From NCBI GenBank assembly GCA_023515795.1, contig JALGPX010000009.1, forward strand, positions 131,899-195,898: DNA of 64,000 nt. The letters run 5' to 3'. The notes below the pieces were generated by a model. That model saw only the letters and a list, made by a program, of their open reading frames with translations. It was not told the origin of the DNA and did no database searches. This document shows positions 1-9,885 of this stretch, piece by piece. Each line of letters starts with the position of its first letter. Position 1 is the stretch's first letter. Both the position numbers and the translations under genes were made by a program. Source of the DNA: Amoeboaphelidium occidentale. Taxonomy: Eukaryota > Aphelidiomycota > Aphelidea.

Positions 1-846
1 ATCATCCTGGGCATAGAGATACTCAGTGAATTCTTGTACACCAATGGCTTGGAATATTCCCTTTGTTAGATCAACTTGGCGTAAATCTATGCTCAAACTA
101 TCAACAAATTCTTGTAGCTCTTTCAGGCCATTATCCAGCATTGCTTCACATCGATCATCTAGTCTCTTTACCAGGCTGTCTCTTTCAGTGTGCAACCAGA
201 ATATCAGCGAAGATGAAAATCTTGGTGTTTGTTTCTGTTCTTGATACAATTCCGATGGTGTTTTCATGCCCTTCTGTTCTATAAAGATTTCCAGTAGTCG
301 TCTGGTACGCCTCGTGTCATTTGGATGATATTTCAGTGCAATCTTTGGATCAATGATTTGCAGAATCTTGTGGTATTCTTCTGTGTTTTGGTTTCTTAGC
401 ACATTCTGTACTTGATCAAGTAATTCCGTATTCTGCTTCAGTTCAGCTTCAGTTCTTTCCGTAGGCTCAGGAACATGATGATCATTAAATAACAGCGACT
501 GAATGTAATAATGTGTTCCACCAACAATCACTGGGATTTTACCACGACCATGAATATCTTTAATTGTATTAGTTGCATCCTGAATGAAATTCTTCATTGT
601 ATACTCCGCGACATCTTTGCTTCCTTCCGCGTTCAGAGGTAAAATCGGAGAATCCATACAATCGAATAAATGATGCTTGATTCCTTGACGTTCCTGGACT
701 GATAGTTTATTGCTGAATGTCGGTAATCGTTTGTACATTTGAACAAGATCAGCATTTATCACTTCACCATTGAATGCGCGACATAGTTCTATTGAGAGCT
801 GGGATTTTCCTGTTCCCGTGGCGCCAATAACAGCAATCAGTTTCAT
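1..846 (-). CDS. MOD5: tRNA dimethylallyltransferase (TRIT1/MOD5/MiaA family), 3' end outside window
   Basis: Transfers an isopentenyl group from DMAPP to A37 of tRNAs that read UNN codons. Reading from the ATG at 844-846 on the minus strand gives 282 uninterrupted codons to the window edge. Residues 9-16 are a P-loop (GATGTGKS), followed by the family motifs NADLVQMYKRLP, VIVGGTHYYIQSLL and, near the edge, GIFQAIGVQEF, which matches the conserved QAIG[YV]xE tRNA-contact region. No introns are seen. The C-terminus, including any C2H2 finger, is not in the window. It lies 52 nt downstream of the RtcB gene on the same strand, so two tRNA-linked genes are in tandem. Family identity is secure. 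Cytosolic versus mitochondrial location cannot be judged. Confidence 0.93.
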   Translation of the reverse strand, partial: MKLIAVIGATGTGKSQLSIELCRAFNGEVINADLVQMYKRLPTFSNKLSVQERQGIKHHLFDCMDSPILPLNAEGSKDVAEYTMKNFIQDATNTIKDIHGRGKIPVIVGGTHYYIQSLLFNDHHVPEPTERTEAELKQNTELLDQVQNVLRNQNTEEYHKILQIIDPKIALKYHPNDTRRTRRLLEIFIEQKGMKTPSELYQEQKQTPRFSSSLIFWLHTERDSLVKRLDDRCEAMLDNGLKELQEFVDSLSIDLRQVDLTKGIFQAIGVQEFTEYLYAQDD

Positions 847-898
847 AGGAAGTTCGTTGAATTAAAAAAAGTCCATTTCCTTGCAACAGTAATAAAAC

Positions 899-2302
899 TT
901 ATTCTGAACGGACTTTGTAAGTGACTAGTGGTCTAAGTATACAGATGATCTTAGAAAACGGCAATAGATCATGAACAACATCTTCCACATCTTTGTACGC
1001 TTCTGGTGCCTCTTCATACAGCAAATCTTTATCTTCACAAATAACAATACTGCCTAGTTTTGTTTCTTGTAGCTGGTCTTGCTTGTCTTTGAACTTATTG
1101 CGCAGACTGGAATTAGCTTTAGATCGTGTTAATTTACGTCCAGCTCCATGTGCCAAAGAGAAACAGTTACGAGTCTGATCTCCAGTAGGTTGCAATAGAT
1201 ACGAGAATGCGCCTCTTGAACCAGGTACTATAGCAAGACCTTTATCACTTGGAGCAGCACCTTTGCGATGAATCCATTGATGTGATCCATTCTCACTTGA
1301 TGTTCCAGCCAACTTTTCGACATTATTATGCCACACATCCAAAATTTTCTTTGCAGAAGATCTTTCAATACCCAAACAATCGAATACTCGTTGTGATATC
1401 AGATCCCTATTGGCAGAAGCCCAATTACATGCATTATCATGTTTCTTGATGTACTCTGCAGCATCAGTGCTTCCTTCAACTAAACCTTCATTCTTTTTCG
1501 CTGAAACATGCTCATCAAGAATACTTTGTCCGTATCCTCTTGAGCCAGAATGTACAAGTAGATACAGAGAATCTTTGCTTAAACCCAACGCTTCGAATGC
1601 TTCTTGATCCTCAACCTTCTCAATTGACTGAAGTTCAGCAAAATGATTTCCTCCCCCAACTGTGCCCAGCGAAGAATCGAATGCTCCTGTCTCAAGTATT
1701 CCTTTCTCCTGAAGTAAATCTCGAACAGCCTTGAGATCATAAGGGCCTTCAATACCTCTCAATTTCTGAGCAACTTTACGTGCATCAATGTCAGAGCGTA
1801 ATGGAAGTCCCCATAATAACATTCCGCAACCAATATCGCCACCAATTAGCGCAGGATAAATGATCCCTTCAGAAACAAATGCAGCCCCAATAGGATAAGT
1901 CTTTCCTGGATGAAGATCGGGCATACCACACGCTTTTATCATTCCTTTAAGACAGTTAACGGTTCTTTCCAGTTGCTTAACGGCTTCATCTTCCACGAAA
2001 GCTTTTTCAGCAATCACAGACCAAGAAGCTTTAGTCTTTGCTTCGTCAGTAGCTTCGACTTTACCAATAAAATCTTCACCGGTGGCAGATACATAAATGA
2101 TCATATTTTCCTGTGGCCTGAAATCTTTATCAAGTTCTCTGCCATTCTTATCAAATATCCGCTTAACACTCTTAACTCGAAGCTTGTTCTTGGCGTGCTT
2201 TTCCACCGCAGCAAAGAAATTTTTAGCATTCACATCATAAAGCAGCAATGTTTTCTGCTTCTGGTTTGAATTTAGAATTATTTCTATTCTTATAGAAGGC
2301 AT
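899..2302 (-). CDS. RtcB-family RNA ligase (PrfH-coupled type) with N-terminal beta-grasp-like extension
   Basis: Intronless, 467 aa. From about residue 85 it is an RtcB 3'-phosphate/5'-OH RNA ligase of the type found beside release factor H in bacteria. Visible motifs are MPDLHPGKTYPIGAAF, GGDIGCGM (Asp and Cys metal ligands), GTVGGGNHFAELQ, HSGSRGYG, a GDQTRNCFSLAHGAGRKL segment and the expected His residues. The first ~80 residues (MPSIRIEIIL... to MIIYVSATGEDF) are not part of bacterial RtcB. They look like a ubiquitin-like or doublecortin-like beta-grasp fold, a call made by pattern only. Canonical eukaryotic RtcB (HSPC117) works in tRNA splicing and has VDIGCGM instead of GGDIGCGM, so this is a second, distinct subfamily. 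Its eukaryotic role is unknown to me; RNA repair is an inference. Confidence 0.9.
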   Translation of the reverse strand: MPSIRIEIILNSNQKQKTLLLYDVNAKNFFAAVEKHAKNKLRVKSVKRIFDKNGRELDKDFRPQENMIIYVSATGEDFIGKVEATDEAKTKASWSVIAEKAFVEDEAVKQLERTVNCLKGMIKACGMPDLHPGKTYPIGAAFVSEGIIYPALIGGDIGCGMLLWGLPLRSDIDARKVAQKLRGIEGPYDLKAVRDLLQEKGILETGAFDSSLGTVGGGNHFAELQSIEKVEDQEAFEALGLSKDSLYLLVHSGSRGYGQSILDEHVSAKKNEGLVEGSTDAAEYIKKHDNACNWASANRDLISQRVFDCLGIERSSAKKILDVWHNNVEKLAGTSSENGSHQWIHRKGAAPSDKGLAIVPGSRGAFSYLLQPTGDQTRNCFSLAHGAGRKLTRSKANSSLRNKFKDKQDQLQETKLGSIVICEDKDLLYEEAPEAYKDVEDVVHDLLPFSKIICILRPLVTYKVRSE

Positions 2303-2410
2303 AATTGTTCTATTCTTTCAATTTGTTGAAGCAAAAGATTATTGTGCAACGTTGCGAGAATCATCAATCGCTGCGACTTTGAAACTTTCTTTTCTTCCGA
2401 ATACACTGAA

Positions 2411-3629
2411 ATGGCGTACATCAAACCGCACCTTCTGCCAAACTTGTACAAATACAAATACGCAGCGTCTGATAAGTCTCCAATTGCGAATTACATTCTG
2501 CAGCCCTTCTGGTCGTGGCTTGTTACTTTGTTTCCTCTATGGATGGCGTAATGCTTTTATTAGTTGATGATAACAGGCTAACTTGTATAGACCAAATCTG
2601 ATAACTCTTTTGGGATTCTCTTGCATTATATTCAATGTTGCTTGTTTCTTTCTTGTTTCCGGAGATTTGAATGTTCCATGCCCAAATTGGATGTATTTGA
2701 CATTTGGTATTGGCTTATTCACTTATCAAGCTTTGGATGCGATTGATGGCAAACAGGCCAGACGTACAGGAACATCATCTCCACTTGGGCAATTGTTTGA
2801 TCATGGCTGTGATGCGTTGAATACATCGCTCGGTGCTGTTTTGGCGATATCTGCTATGGATCTTGGCACGTCTAATTGGGCTTTACTTTCTGTCATGGCA
2901 ACAACTCTCAACTTTTTTCTTACTACTTGGGAAGAATATTATACCGGAGTTTTGTATTTGGGATACATTAATGGACCTGTTGAAGGTGTCCTCTTCTTGG
3001 TGATGGTTTTCATCGTTTCATTCTTTTTTGGACCAGGGATTTGGTCACAGAATGTCTTTCCAGAAGTTCAAATGATTATTGAAAAGATTCCGTATGTTTC
3101 AAGCTGGCTGCTAAATGGTTCAGTGATGAAATGGAACGAATTATTTGTTCTGACAATGTTAATTCCTGTGGTTGGTAGTTTGATCGTTTCATTATTTAAT
3201 GTATACGGCGCAGTAAGAGCTCAAGGAAAGTCTTTTATCAGCACATTCTTGGGTCTTATTCCAATGCTTACATGTCTCACTCTAAGTTATATTATCCTTC
3301 AAAAATATCCTTTTATTCAGGAAAAGTACTTGGCTGAATTCATTCTTGCTACAGGAATGGCATCTGCTAATATGGTTGGAAGATTAATAGTTGCTCATGT
3401 TGTTCATGATGATATTCCCCTGTACACGCCGTATTATTTGATTTTGGGTGCTATTGCATTCATCAATCTTGAAGCTCATCTCTCACATGTTCAGATTATT
3501 TACACTTTATTGTCTGTATCAGTTGCTGTTCACTCACACTTTTGCTTTTCAGTCATGAGTCAAATCAGCAACTACATGTCTATAAGAGTCTTCCATGTCA
3601 CAAAGAAATCCAAAAAGAATACTAATTAA
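2411..3629 (+). CDS. EPT1: CDP-alcohol phosphotransferase (ethanolamine/choline phosphotransferase, EPT1/CPT1)
   Basis: Final step of the Kennedy pathway: transfers phosphoethanolamine or phosphocholine from its CDP form to diacylglycerol in the ER/Golgi membrane. Two exons are joined over a 43-nt intron (2548-2590), giving LFPLWMA-PNLITLLGF and a 391-aa protein, the usual family length. The catalytic CDP-alcohol signature DG(x)2AR(x)8G(x)3D(x)3D is intact, from DGKQARRTG to GQLFDHGCD. Several hydrophobic helices follow, up to a basic C-terminus. The sequence cannot separate choline from ethanolamine preference. The stop lies 6 nt from the stop of the convergent prephenate dehydrogenase gene. 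Confidence 0.94.
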
Positions 3630-3635
3630 ATAATC

Positions 3636-5084
3636 TCAAACAATAGATAATTCATCTCTGTATTTCCTCGTGATGATTTCAAGCATCTTTGTGCTCATCT
3701 TTTTGCCCTGATCAATTATTCCTGTGCTTTCAAAGAAATTTTTAGTTTCCTCAAATCTAGCCTTGTAGCCATCCATACTTTTGAGTAGAATTGTATGTGA
3801 CCAGCCTTGAGTCGCTCTCATGAATTCTAAATCATCTGCTCTAATAGATTTATCGAACAAGGCTGCGTTGATGCTCTCATTCAACAATTCTTCTGAACGG
3901 AAAAGATATTCTGTAATGCCTAGCCATGATCTAAAAGGAGGCGTTTGGCATACAATATGATCATATGGATTAACTCCGAGCTGACACCATGAGTCGGCCA
4001 TTGCTAACAGACTTAAATGGCTATTTGGTTTTCTGACGCCTTTCGGAACAGATCCAAGAGAGAATTGGTTCAACCAGTCATCACTAAGTAGAATCCTATC
4101 ATTCGTTGCATTTGAAAATAGCTTCTGTTTCGCTGCAAGTATCCTTCCCTTAAAAGCTTCTTTATCTTCCGTTATCATCAATTTAAACAGTTCCAGAACA
4201 GACTGAGCGTACTGCTGAATCTGCCTCTGAGCTGCGGGATTGTAAATAGCCAAGCCAGCATAAACATGCCACTTGTTACTGTAAATTCTCAATGCCATCA
4301 TTACTTTAACATTATCAATTCCTCCAGTGTATGTTTGATTTAACCACGGATACATACCTGATCGAAACCACGCTGTACCCATACTTAAATAAGCTAAATG
4401 AGTAACTGCCTGTGTATCAGCAGTCATTTCATCATGTTTAAGAGAAGATAACTCCGTGACTTTGCTTCTTAAACTCTTCTCCAATACAGTTCTGATTAAC
4501 AATTTAGACTCAACAGAACAACGGTGAGGAACAAGTATCAAAGGCTGATTTTCTGGAGATAGTGAAGGTCCGTGTAAGGAATGCAATGACACGATTTCAA
4601 CATCTTCCGGAAGATGCGCATTGAAAGTTTCCAGTTCGGGATGCTTTACGGAGCTTTGAGACGCAACGATCGAACAAACCTTGGAGGATTTCGCATACAT
4701 CGACACACATCTATCCAAGTTCTCAGTCTCGACAGAGTAAATGATATAATCAGAATGCCTTGAAACGTCATGTCCATCTTTAACGACGCGAACCAGAGGA
4801 AATTCTTCTGAAGGGTATTTCGCCTTGATGCTTTCATACTTTGAAGGTAAGTCACAAACAAAAGTCTTAAAGTAAGCATTGTAGCCCAAGTTAGAAAGAC
4901 ACCTTAATGCCAGCCTTGTTAAAGTGATGCAAATACAATGTTCCCATATCGCCTAATTAGAAAGCAATTTAGCACAGCGACACTTCAATAAACATGTACC
5001 TAAACCAATAATGCCAATAGTGAAATTCTCAGGTATCTGTACAGCTTGAGCATTCGCTGAAATCTCCTGCGCGTTATTTGACAT
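3636..5084 (-). CDS. TYR1: Prephenate dehydrogenase (fungal TYR1 type)
   Basis: NADP-dependent oxidative decarboxylation of prephenate to 4-hydroxyphenylpyruvate in tyrosine synthesis. Three exons with introns at 4866-4902 (37 nt) and 4953-4999 (47 nt) give 454 aa, close to yeast Tyr1 (452). The first intron splits the dinucleotide fold: splicing makes GIIGLGDMGTLYLHHF, a GxGxxG motif. Strong matches to yeast Tyr1 follow: DYIIYSVE, VSLHSLHGPSLS, ADTQAVTHLAYLSMGTAW, LRIYSNKWHVYAGLAI and HLSLLAMADSW. No chorismate mutase or arogenate domain is fused. Its presence argues that the organism can make aromatic amino acids, unlike many reduced obligate parasites. Confidence 0.95.
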
Positions 5085-5138
5085 ATTGATCCCTGACTAC
5101 AGTTGTAATCCAAAGAATCACTTCAAAGAGATCTTCAG

Positions 5139-5578
5139 ATGGGAGCCGAATTGAAGTACATAATCGGCCTGGCATTTGCAATGTCCCTTGGCATTCTGCT
5201 TCTTATTCTGTCATGTGCTTTATACAATAATTGGAATCCAATGTTCGCACTCATTCCATTCTTACTGAGTCCACTGCCTTCATATCTTTTCACTGGACAA
5301 TGTTGCCAAAGTGATGATGTATTTTCTATGGATGATAGTTCAGCTGGAAAAGACTGGGGATACTTTGTGACAAGTGTATTTGTAGTTAGTGGATTTGGAG
5401 TTATTCTAGTTATGGCTCATGTGGATATCATCGGTAACATCTCCCTAATTGCTCTTCAAGTCTGATCATTTACGTAGGCAGTTCAGCAATGGGCTTAGCT
5501 TTAGCCAGTGCAGTTTTCTTTTACTCCTCCATCCTTGGCTTCAATACGCTCTTTACAACAGAATCGTCGTCGTTCTGA
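5139..5578 (+). CDS. VPS55: Vps55 / LEPROT family endosomal membrane protein
   Basis: Small four-TM protein. In yeast it acts with Vps68 in late endosome to vacuole sorting; animal LEPROT proteins also affect receptor surface levels. The intron at 5434-5477 (44 nt, GTAACA...GTAG) joins HVDIIG to SSAMGLALASAVFFY, aligning well with LEPROT, and gives 131 aa. Four hydrophobic segments are visible (about residues 5-27, 33-52, 73-95, 98-118), with the SPLPSYL loop after TM2. Without splicing, the frame would end early at 5463-5465. It starts 54 nt from the divergent TYR1 start, so the two share a promoter region. Confidence 0.9.
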
Positions 5579-5637
5579 TCATCCTGAAAGGCACCTAATA
5601 GAACTGTTTCAAATCTCTTTATTGTTCCCTCAAAGTC

Positions 5638-8053
5638 TTAAGCAGTTAATTTTGTCAATTCTTTCACTAAATTCGCGATTCTATCCGATGAGGATGGGAA
5701 TTTCTCAATAATTTGGCTTTGTTTAAGAAGATCTTTAATTTCTGGATTCTTTAGCGTCAATAGATTACCAATGCCAACAGCAACTCTATAGTAACACTCT
5801 TCATCTACTCCTGCGGCAGCTGTAGAATTGAGTATCATCATTAAAAGCGCAAGAGATCTGGAATTGATCTGGTCTTTGCTGTTATTTGAAGAACTAGAAC
5901 CAGCCTTTTCGTGATGACACAAGAATACAGTACTGTTCATAAAGAATGTCACGTAAGCCAGTTGAACATTCTTTATACTTCCGTTTGCTTCAACTTGTCC
6001 TGCGAATATCCTGTTTAGTAATGAATTGTTAAGCATTGCTTCATTAATCGGTTCAAAGAAAGTATCCATCAAGTATCTTCCATTCTCGTGTTCAAACACA
6101 TTACAAACGAGTCTAAGTAACAGAACTAGATTGATCTGGTTGGATTCTTCTCTCAATAGCTGAGTTAATACTGTCATGTCATTCTCCACAATCTCGCAAC
6201 CAAAAGAACAAGCAAATCTTAATAGATCAATAAAAGGAAAACGCAAATCTTGTGCCGACTTTGTGATCAATGAAACAAGTCCTGCGGTGAGTTGCTTATC
6301 TACTTTGTTTTCCTTTAGTCTGGATACGATTTTCTCTGAAGTGCTTAAAATCTCTGGAGTTGCTTCAAACAATTGTGATATCTTCTTTTGAACGGCATCC
6401 AAATTGATACCCTTGAATGCCAAATAAGACTGCGGACCAGATGGGAAAATAGAAGAAACGTAGTCTTGTTTTACGGTTGTAGTTTGAGTTGCACCAGATG
6501 GAACATATCTACTTGCACCAGTGTAAGGATCACTGTAGCCAGAATTTCCCTCGCCAATAGTAGCAGGTACATTAGCATTAGTTATAATGAAATTGGCGAT
6601 CTGATCTAAATAAGTCTGAGGCAATTCATACTGATATATAAACTCTTGAGCAGCAGCAAAAGGATTCATTCCAGTATTGTAACATAACTTCAATGGCGGT
6701 GCTCCTTCTTGAATATCAACATCAAAAACATAATCATACTCTTTTCCTTCATGCATTTTCTTTTGGCCTGAACCAACAGCAGAAACTACTTGACCAATTT
6801 TAATCCATTGTCCTGTAGACCATTGGTAAGCATCAACACCTCCATCACTGGATTTTGCCATTCTTACTTCTCCTTCCTTCTTGCCACTTTCTGCCAATAA
6901 ATCTTCAACGAATGGAAGCTTCTCTTTGTTAATTTGTTGACCCAATTCTTTCTCATTGATTGTCATTGCATCCAATGCCTCTTCGTATTTCTGAAGAATG
7001 TTCAATTGTGCTGCTCGATCAGCAGCCTGCGTGAACACTCGGATCTTGCCATCATTAGATCCTGCACAGATGTCTCCATTTTTCAGAAACAGACAACACC
7101 AAATGGATGTCGCAGGAACCCTTATAACTTGAAAACAGTTCTTACCATCCCAAACACGAACAGTTTTATCTTCTGATGATGACGCAATGAATTTATCAGA
7201 ACCACTTAGACAATACATAAAAGACTGATGCCCATACAATGTATCCTTCTTCACCAAATCAGCACCAGAACCAGAAGACAAATCCCAACGACATAAACTG
7301 GCATCATTCGAACAGGAGTAAAGATCTCCTTTAAAAAGCTTCAATGAACGCACAACATCATTATGAGCATTTTCAATAACTTTAAGACACTTGAAACCTT
7401 TCCACAGGCGAATACTCTTATCAGCAGAAGCTAAACCCCAAAATCAGTCAGACAGCGAGGTGTAAAGTTACCTGTAACAATATCATCATTGGGCAGGAAT
7501 ATACAACTCCAAACAGCCATTGAGTGCCCTTTTAGTTCAGCCACAAATTTCCCATCTGCAGAATAAACGCGAGCAGTCTTGTCCCAGGAAGATGTAACAA
7601 ACATTGACTGATTAGCAGAAACAGCCATCGCACAGACATTATCCTGATGATCTTTTAATTCTTTTAATAATTCGCCTGTTTTCCAATTCCACATTTTACA
7701 AGATTTATCCATTCCTTAATTTGCAAAACAGTTTAAAAGATTTCATAAAGGAAGAAGGAATACCTCCAGACAGTAAAACATTTTCATTCAAAAGAGCCAA
7801 AGAAGAAACAAAGTTCGTATGACCTGCCAAAGTTCCTATTCTTTCATATTCCGCTGGTGACTGCGAGTTTAATTGCCAAATGTGAATGAGTTTGTCTCTG
7901 GAAGCTGAAGCAAAAGTGTTCGAGTCCACAAGGCACAGAGCCCTGACCTTTTTATTAAAGAAAAGTTACTTTATAAAACTTTCTAATAAAAATTACATCT
8001 TGGTCATGCGCAGTTATTTCTGCAGATAATTTGAATAAACTGTCTGTCGTCAT
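5638..8053 (-). CDS. DOA1: PLAA / Doa1 (Ufd3) WD40-PFU-PUL ubiquitin-binding protein
   Basis: Cdc48/p97 cofactor that binds ubiquitin and acts in ubiquitin homeostasis, ERAD and endolysosomal sorting. Four exons with introns at 7431-7471, 7715-7763 and 7948-7996 give 758 aa (human PLAA 795, yeast 715). Order: N-terminal WD40 propeller with repeats such as SASRDKLIHIWQL, TSSWDKTARVYS, ASADKSIRLWKG and ASSSEDKTVRVWDG. A PFU domain around residues 350-450 contains EGKEYDYVFDVDIQEGAPPL and NPFAAAQEFI. The C-terminal PUL armadillo-like domain starts near SIFPSGPQSYLAFKG. The start at 8051-8053 gives MTTDSLFKLSAEITAHDQDVRAL, a normal first blade. Confidence 0.94.
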
Positions 8054-8344
8054 TTGGAAAATTGAAGTGAAAAGCACGGCAACAACGACAGCTCAGATAG
8101 TTTCAGGTCGAGCGAGAAAGAAGGCTGGGTGATTTATGAGCTCCCGCGTCTCATTAGAAATAGATATCACCTAAGTAAAGCCTTCTAGTTAACCGGGATT
8201 ATTCGCGCTTGCCTGTTTTGCGTTGTTGCGTTGTTGTTGTTGTTGGCAAGCGACTGAAAGCGCGAAACGATCTTCTCGGCTCTCTCCAGTCGCTCAGACA
8301 GAAATCGATTCTTCTCATCATTCTATTAAAAATTACAGTGGAAA
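8054..8344. promoter_or_regulatory. Divergent promoter region between PLAA and GDP-mannose dehydratase
   Basis: About 290 bases with no supportable ORF, placed between two divergent start codons. It must hold both promoters. It contains a short GTT microsatellite near 8222-8241 and a CT-rich stretch before the + start. I see no TATA box or RNA gene. Confidence 0.4.
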
Positions 8345-9584
8345 ATGTCAGACAATTCATTTCATGCTCAAATTGATGCTGCAGCTAATTGGGATCCTAA
8401 TCGCAAGGTTGCCTTGATCACTGGTAACTCTTTTTTTGCTTGTGCTTCTGTTAAACTCAATTGGCTTTTAGGTATCACTGGTCAGGATGGTAGTTACTTG
8501 ACTGAGTTTCTTTTGGGAAAGGGCTATGTTGTCCATGGAATTATTCGTCGTTCCTCTAGTTTCAACACTTCCCGTATTGAGCACTTGTACGCAGATCAGC
8601 ATCAAAGTATGTTTCGCTCTATGATGCGATGAAGACTGATTACTTCTTCAATTTGTTTTAGAGCCAAAGATGATTTTGCACTACGGAGATTTAACTGACT
8701 CCACTTGCTTGGTCCACATTATTAGTCAAGTCAGGCCTACTGAGATTTACAATTTGGCTGCTCAGTCTCATGTCAAGGTTTCCTTCGATATGGCAGAATA
8801 CACTGGTCAAGTTGATGCTCTTGGTACATTGCGTCTATTGGATGCTATTCGTACTTGTGGTCTTACCAACCATGTCAAGTTCTATCAAGCATCTACTTCT
8901 GAGTTGTACGGAAAAGTTCAAGAAGTGCCTCAGAAGGAAACTACTCCCTTTTATCCTCGTTCTCCTTACGGTGTTGCAAAGATGTACGCTTACTGGATTG
9001 TTGTTAATTATCGTGAAGCATACGGCATGTTTGCTTGTAACGGTATTCTGTTCAATCACGAAAGTCCTCGTCGTGGTCGTACTTTTGTCACAAGAAAGAT
9101 CAGCAGGGCTGTTGCATCTATTCACTTGGGCAAGGAAGACTGTCTCTACTTGGGTAACTTGGACTCAAAGAGAGATTGGGGACATGCAAAAGATTACGTT
9201 GAAGGCATGTGGTTGATGTTGCAGCAGGAGAAGCCTGATGACTTTGTTTTGGCTACTGGAGAAATGCACACTGTTCGTGAATTTGTTGAAAAGTCATTCT
9301 CTCATGTTGGTGTCAAGATTATGTAAGTTTGTTTTAATTCGTTTTAATGTTCTAGTTGGGAAGGAAAAGATGAACAGGAAGTCGGTAAGGATGCTGCTAC
9401 TGGAAAGGTCCGTGTGAAGGTTGATCCTCGTTACTACAGACCAACAGAAGTAGAGTTATTGTTGGGAGATCCAGCTAAAGCACAGAAGAAGCTCGGATGG
9501 AAGAAGAAGGTTGATTTTGATTCTTTAGTCAAGGAGATGGTTGAAGCTGATATCAAGGCAGTCAAGTCAAACTCAGACAATTAA
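8345..9584 (+). CDS. GMD: GDP-mannose 4,6-dehydratase
   Basis: Converts GDP-mannose to GDP-4-keto-6-deoxymannose, the first step to GDP-L-fucose (or GDP-rhamnose). Introns at 8424-8471 (48 nt), 8607-8661 (55 nt) and 9323-9355 (33 nt) restore a 367-aa protein of normal length. Splicing the first makes the Rossmann motif [14 protein letters not shown]. The active site shows [11 protein letters not shown] plus [12 protein letters not shown] (Tyr-x3-Lys) and the tight [15 protein letters not shown] region. GDP-fucose pathways occur in Mucoromycota and animals but are absent from most yeasts. No GDP-fucose synthase (GMER/TSTA3) is in this window. Confidence 0.96.
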
Positions 9585-9885
9585 TGATCATACTAGCAAT
9601 TTGTTGAATATGTCTTCAATAAACGATTTCTTTGAAGGTGAAGCGATGTTTGGACGCGGCTTACCTAATCAGATCAAACCAACGAAGCAGTCGTAATTTG
9701 CTGAGGGCTTACTGAGTCAGCGAATTTATCTGAAACCAACGCCATAATCAGGGGTACATCTTATAGCGCGAACACATGAAACCTCACCAAGAGCCAATCA
9801 AAAGCTCGAAAGCGTTCGCGTGCTCAACCTCCTCAAAAAGAAAAATACACCCCTGGAGCAAAAAACAACTTTTAATTCAACACTG
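9585..9885. promoter_or_regulatory. Intergenic region, GMD 3' end to Sfp1-like 5' end
   Basis: 300 bases without a gene. An AATAAA sits at 9618-9623, 34 nt after the GMD stop. A CCAATCA element is present near 9795, about 90 nt before the ATG at 9886. Nothing else is recognised. Confidence 0.35.
9618..9623 (+). terminator. Candidate polyadenylation signal of GMD
   Basis: AATAAA hexamer shortly after the GMD stop codon at 9582-9584. Similar hexamers follow the Sfp1-like gene (11075-11080) and the 58088-58804 gene (58830-58835). Confidence 0.4.

Noticed and set aside
5461-5477. An 18-nt intron in VPS55
   Set aside because: The donor GTAACA 27 nt upstream gives a 44-nt intron and a protein that aligns with LEPROT. 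The 18-nt version does not restore the family pattern.
9820-9885. Upstream extension of the Sfp1-like CDS
   Set aside because: The frame is open but begins with GTG; the first ATG is at 9886. Non-ATG initiation has no support.
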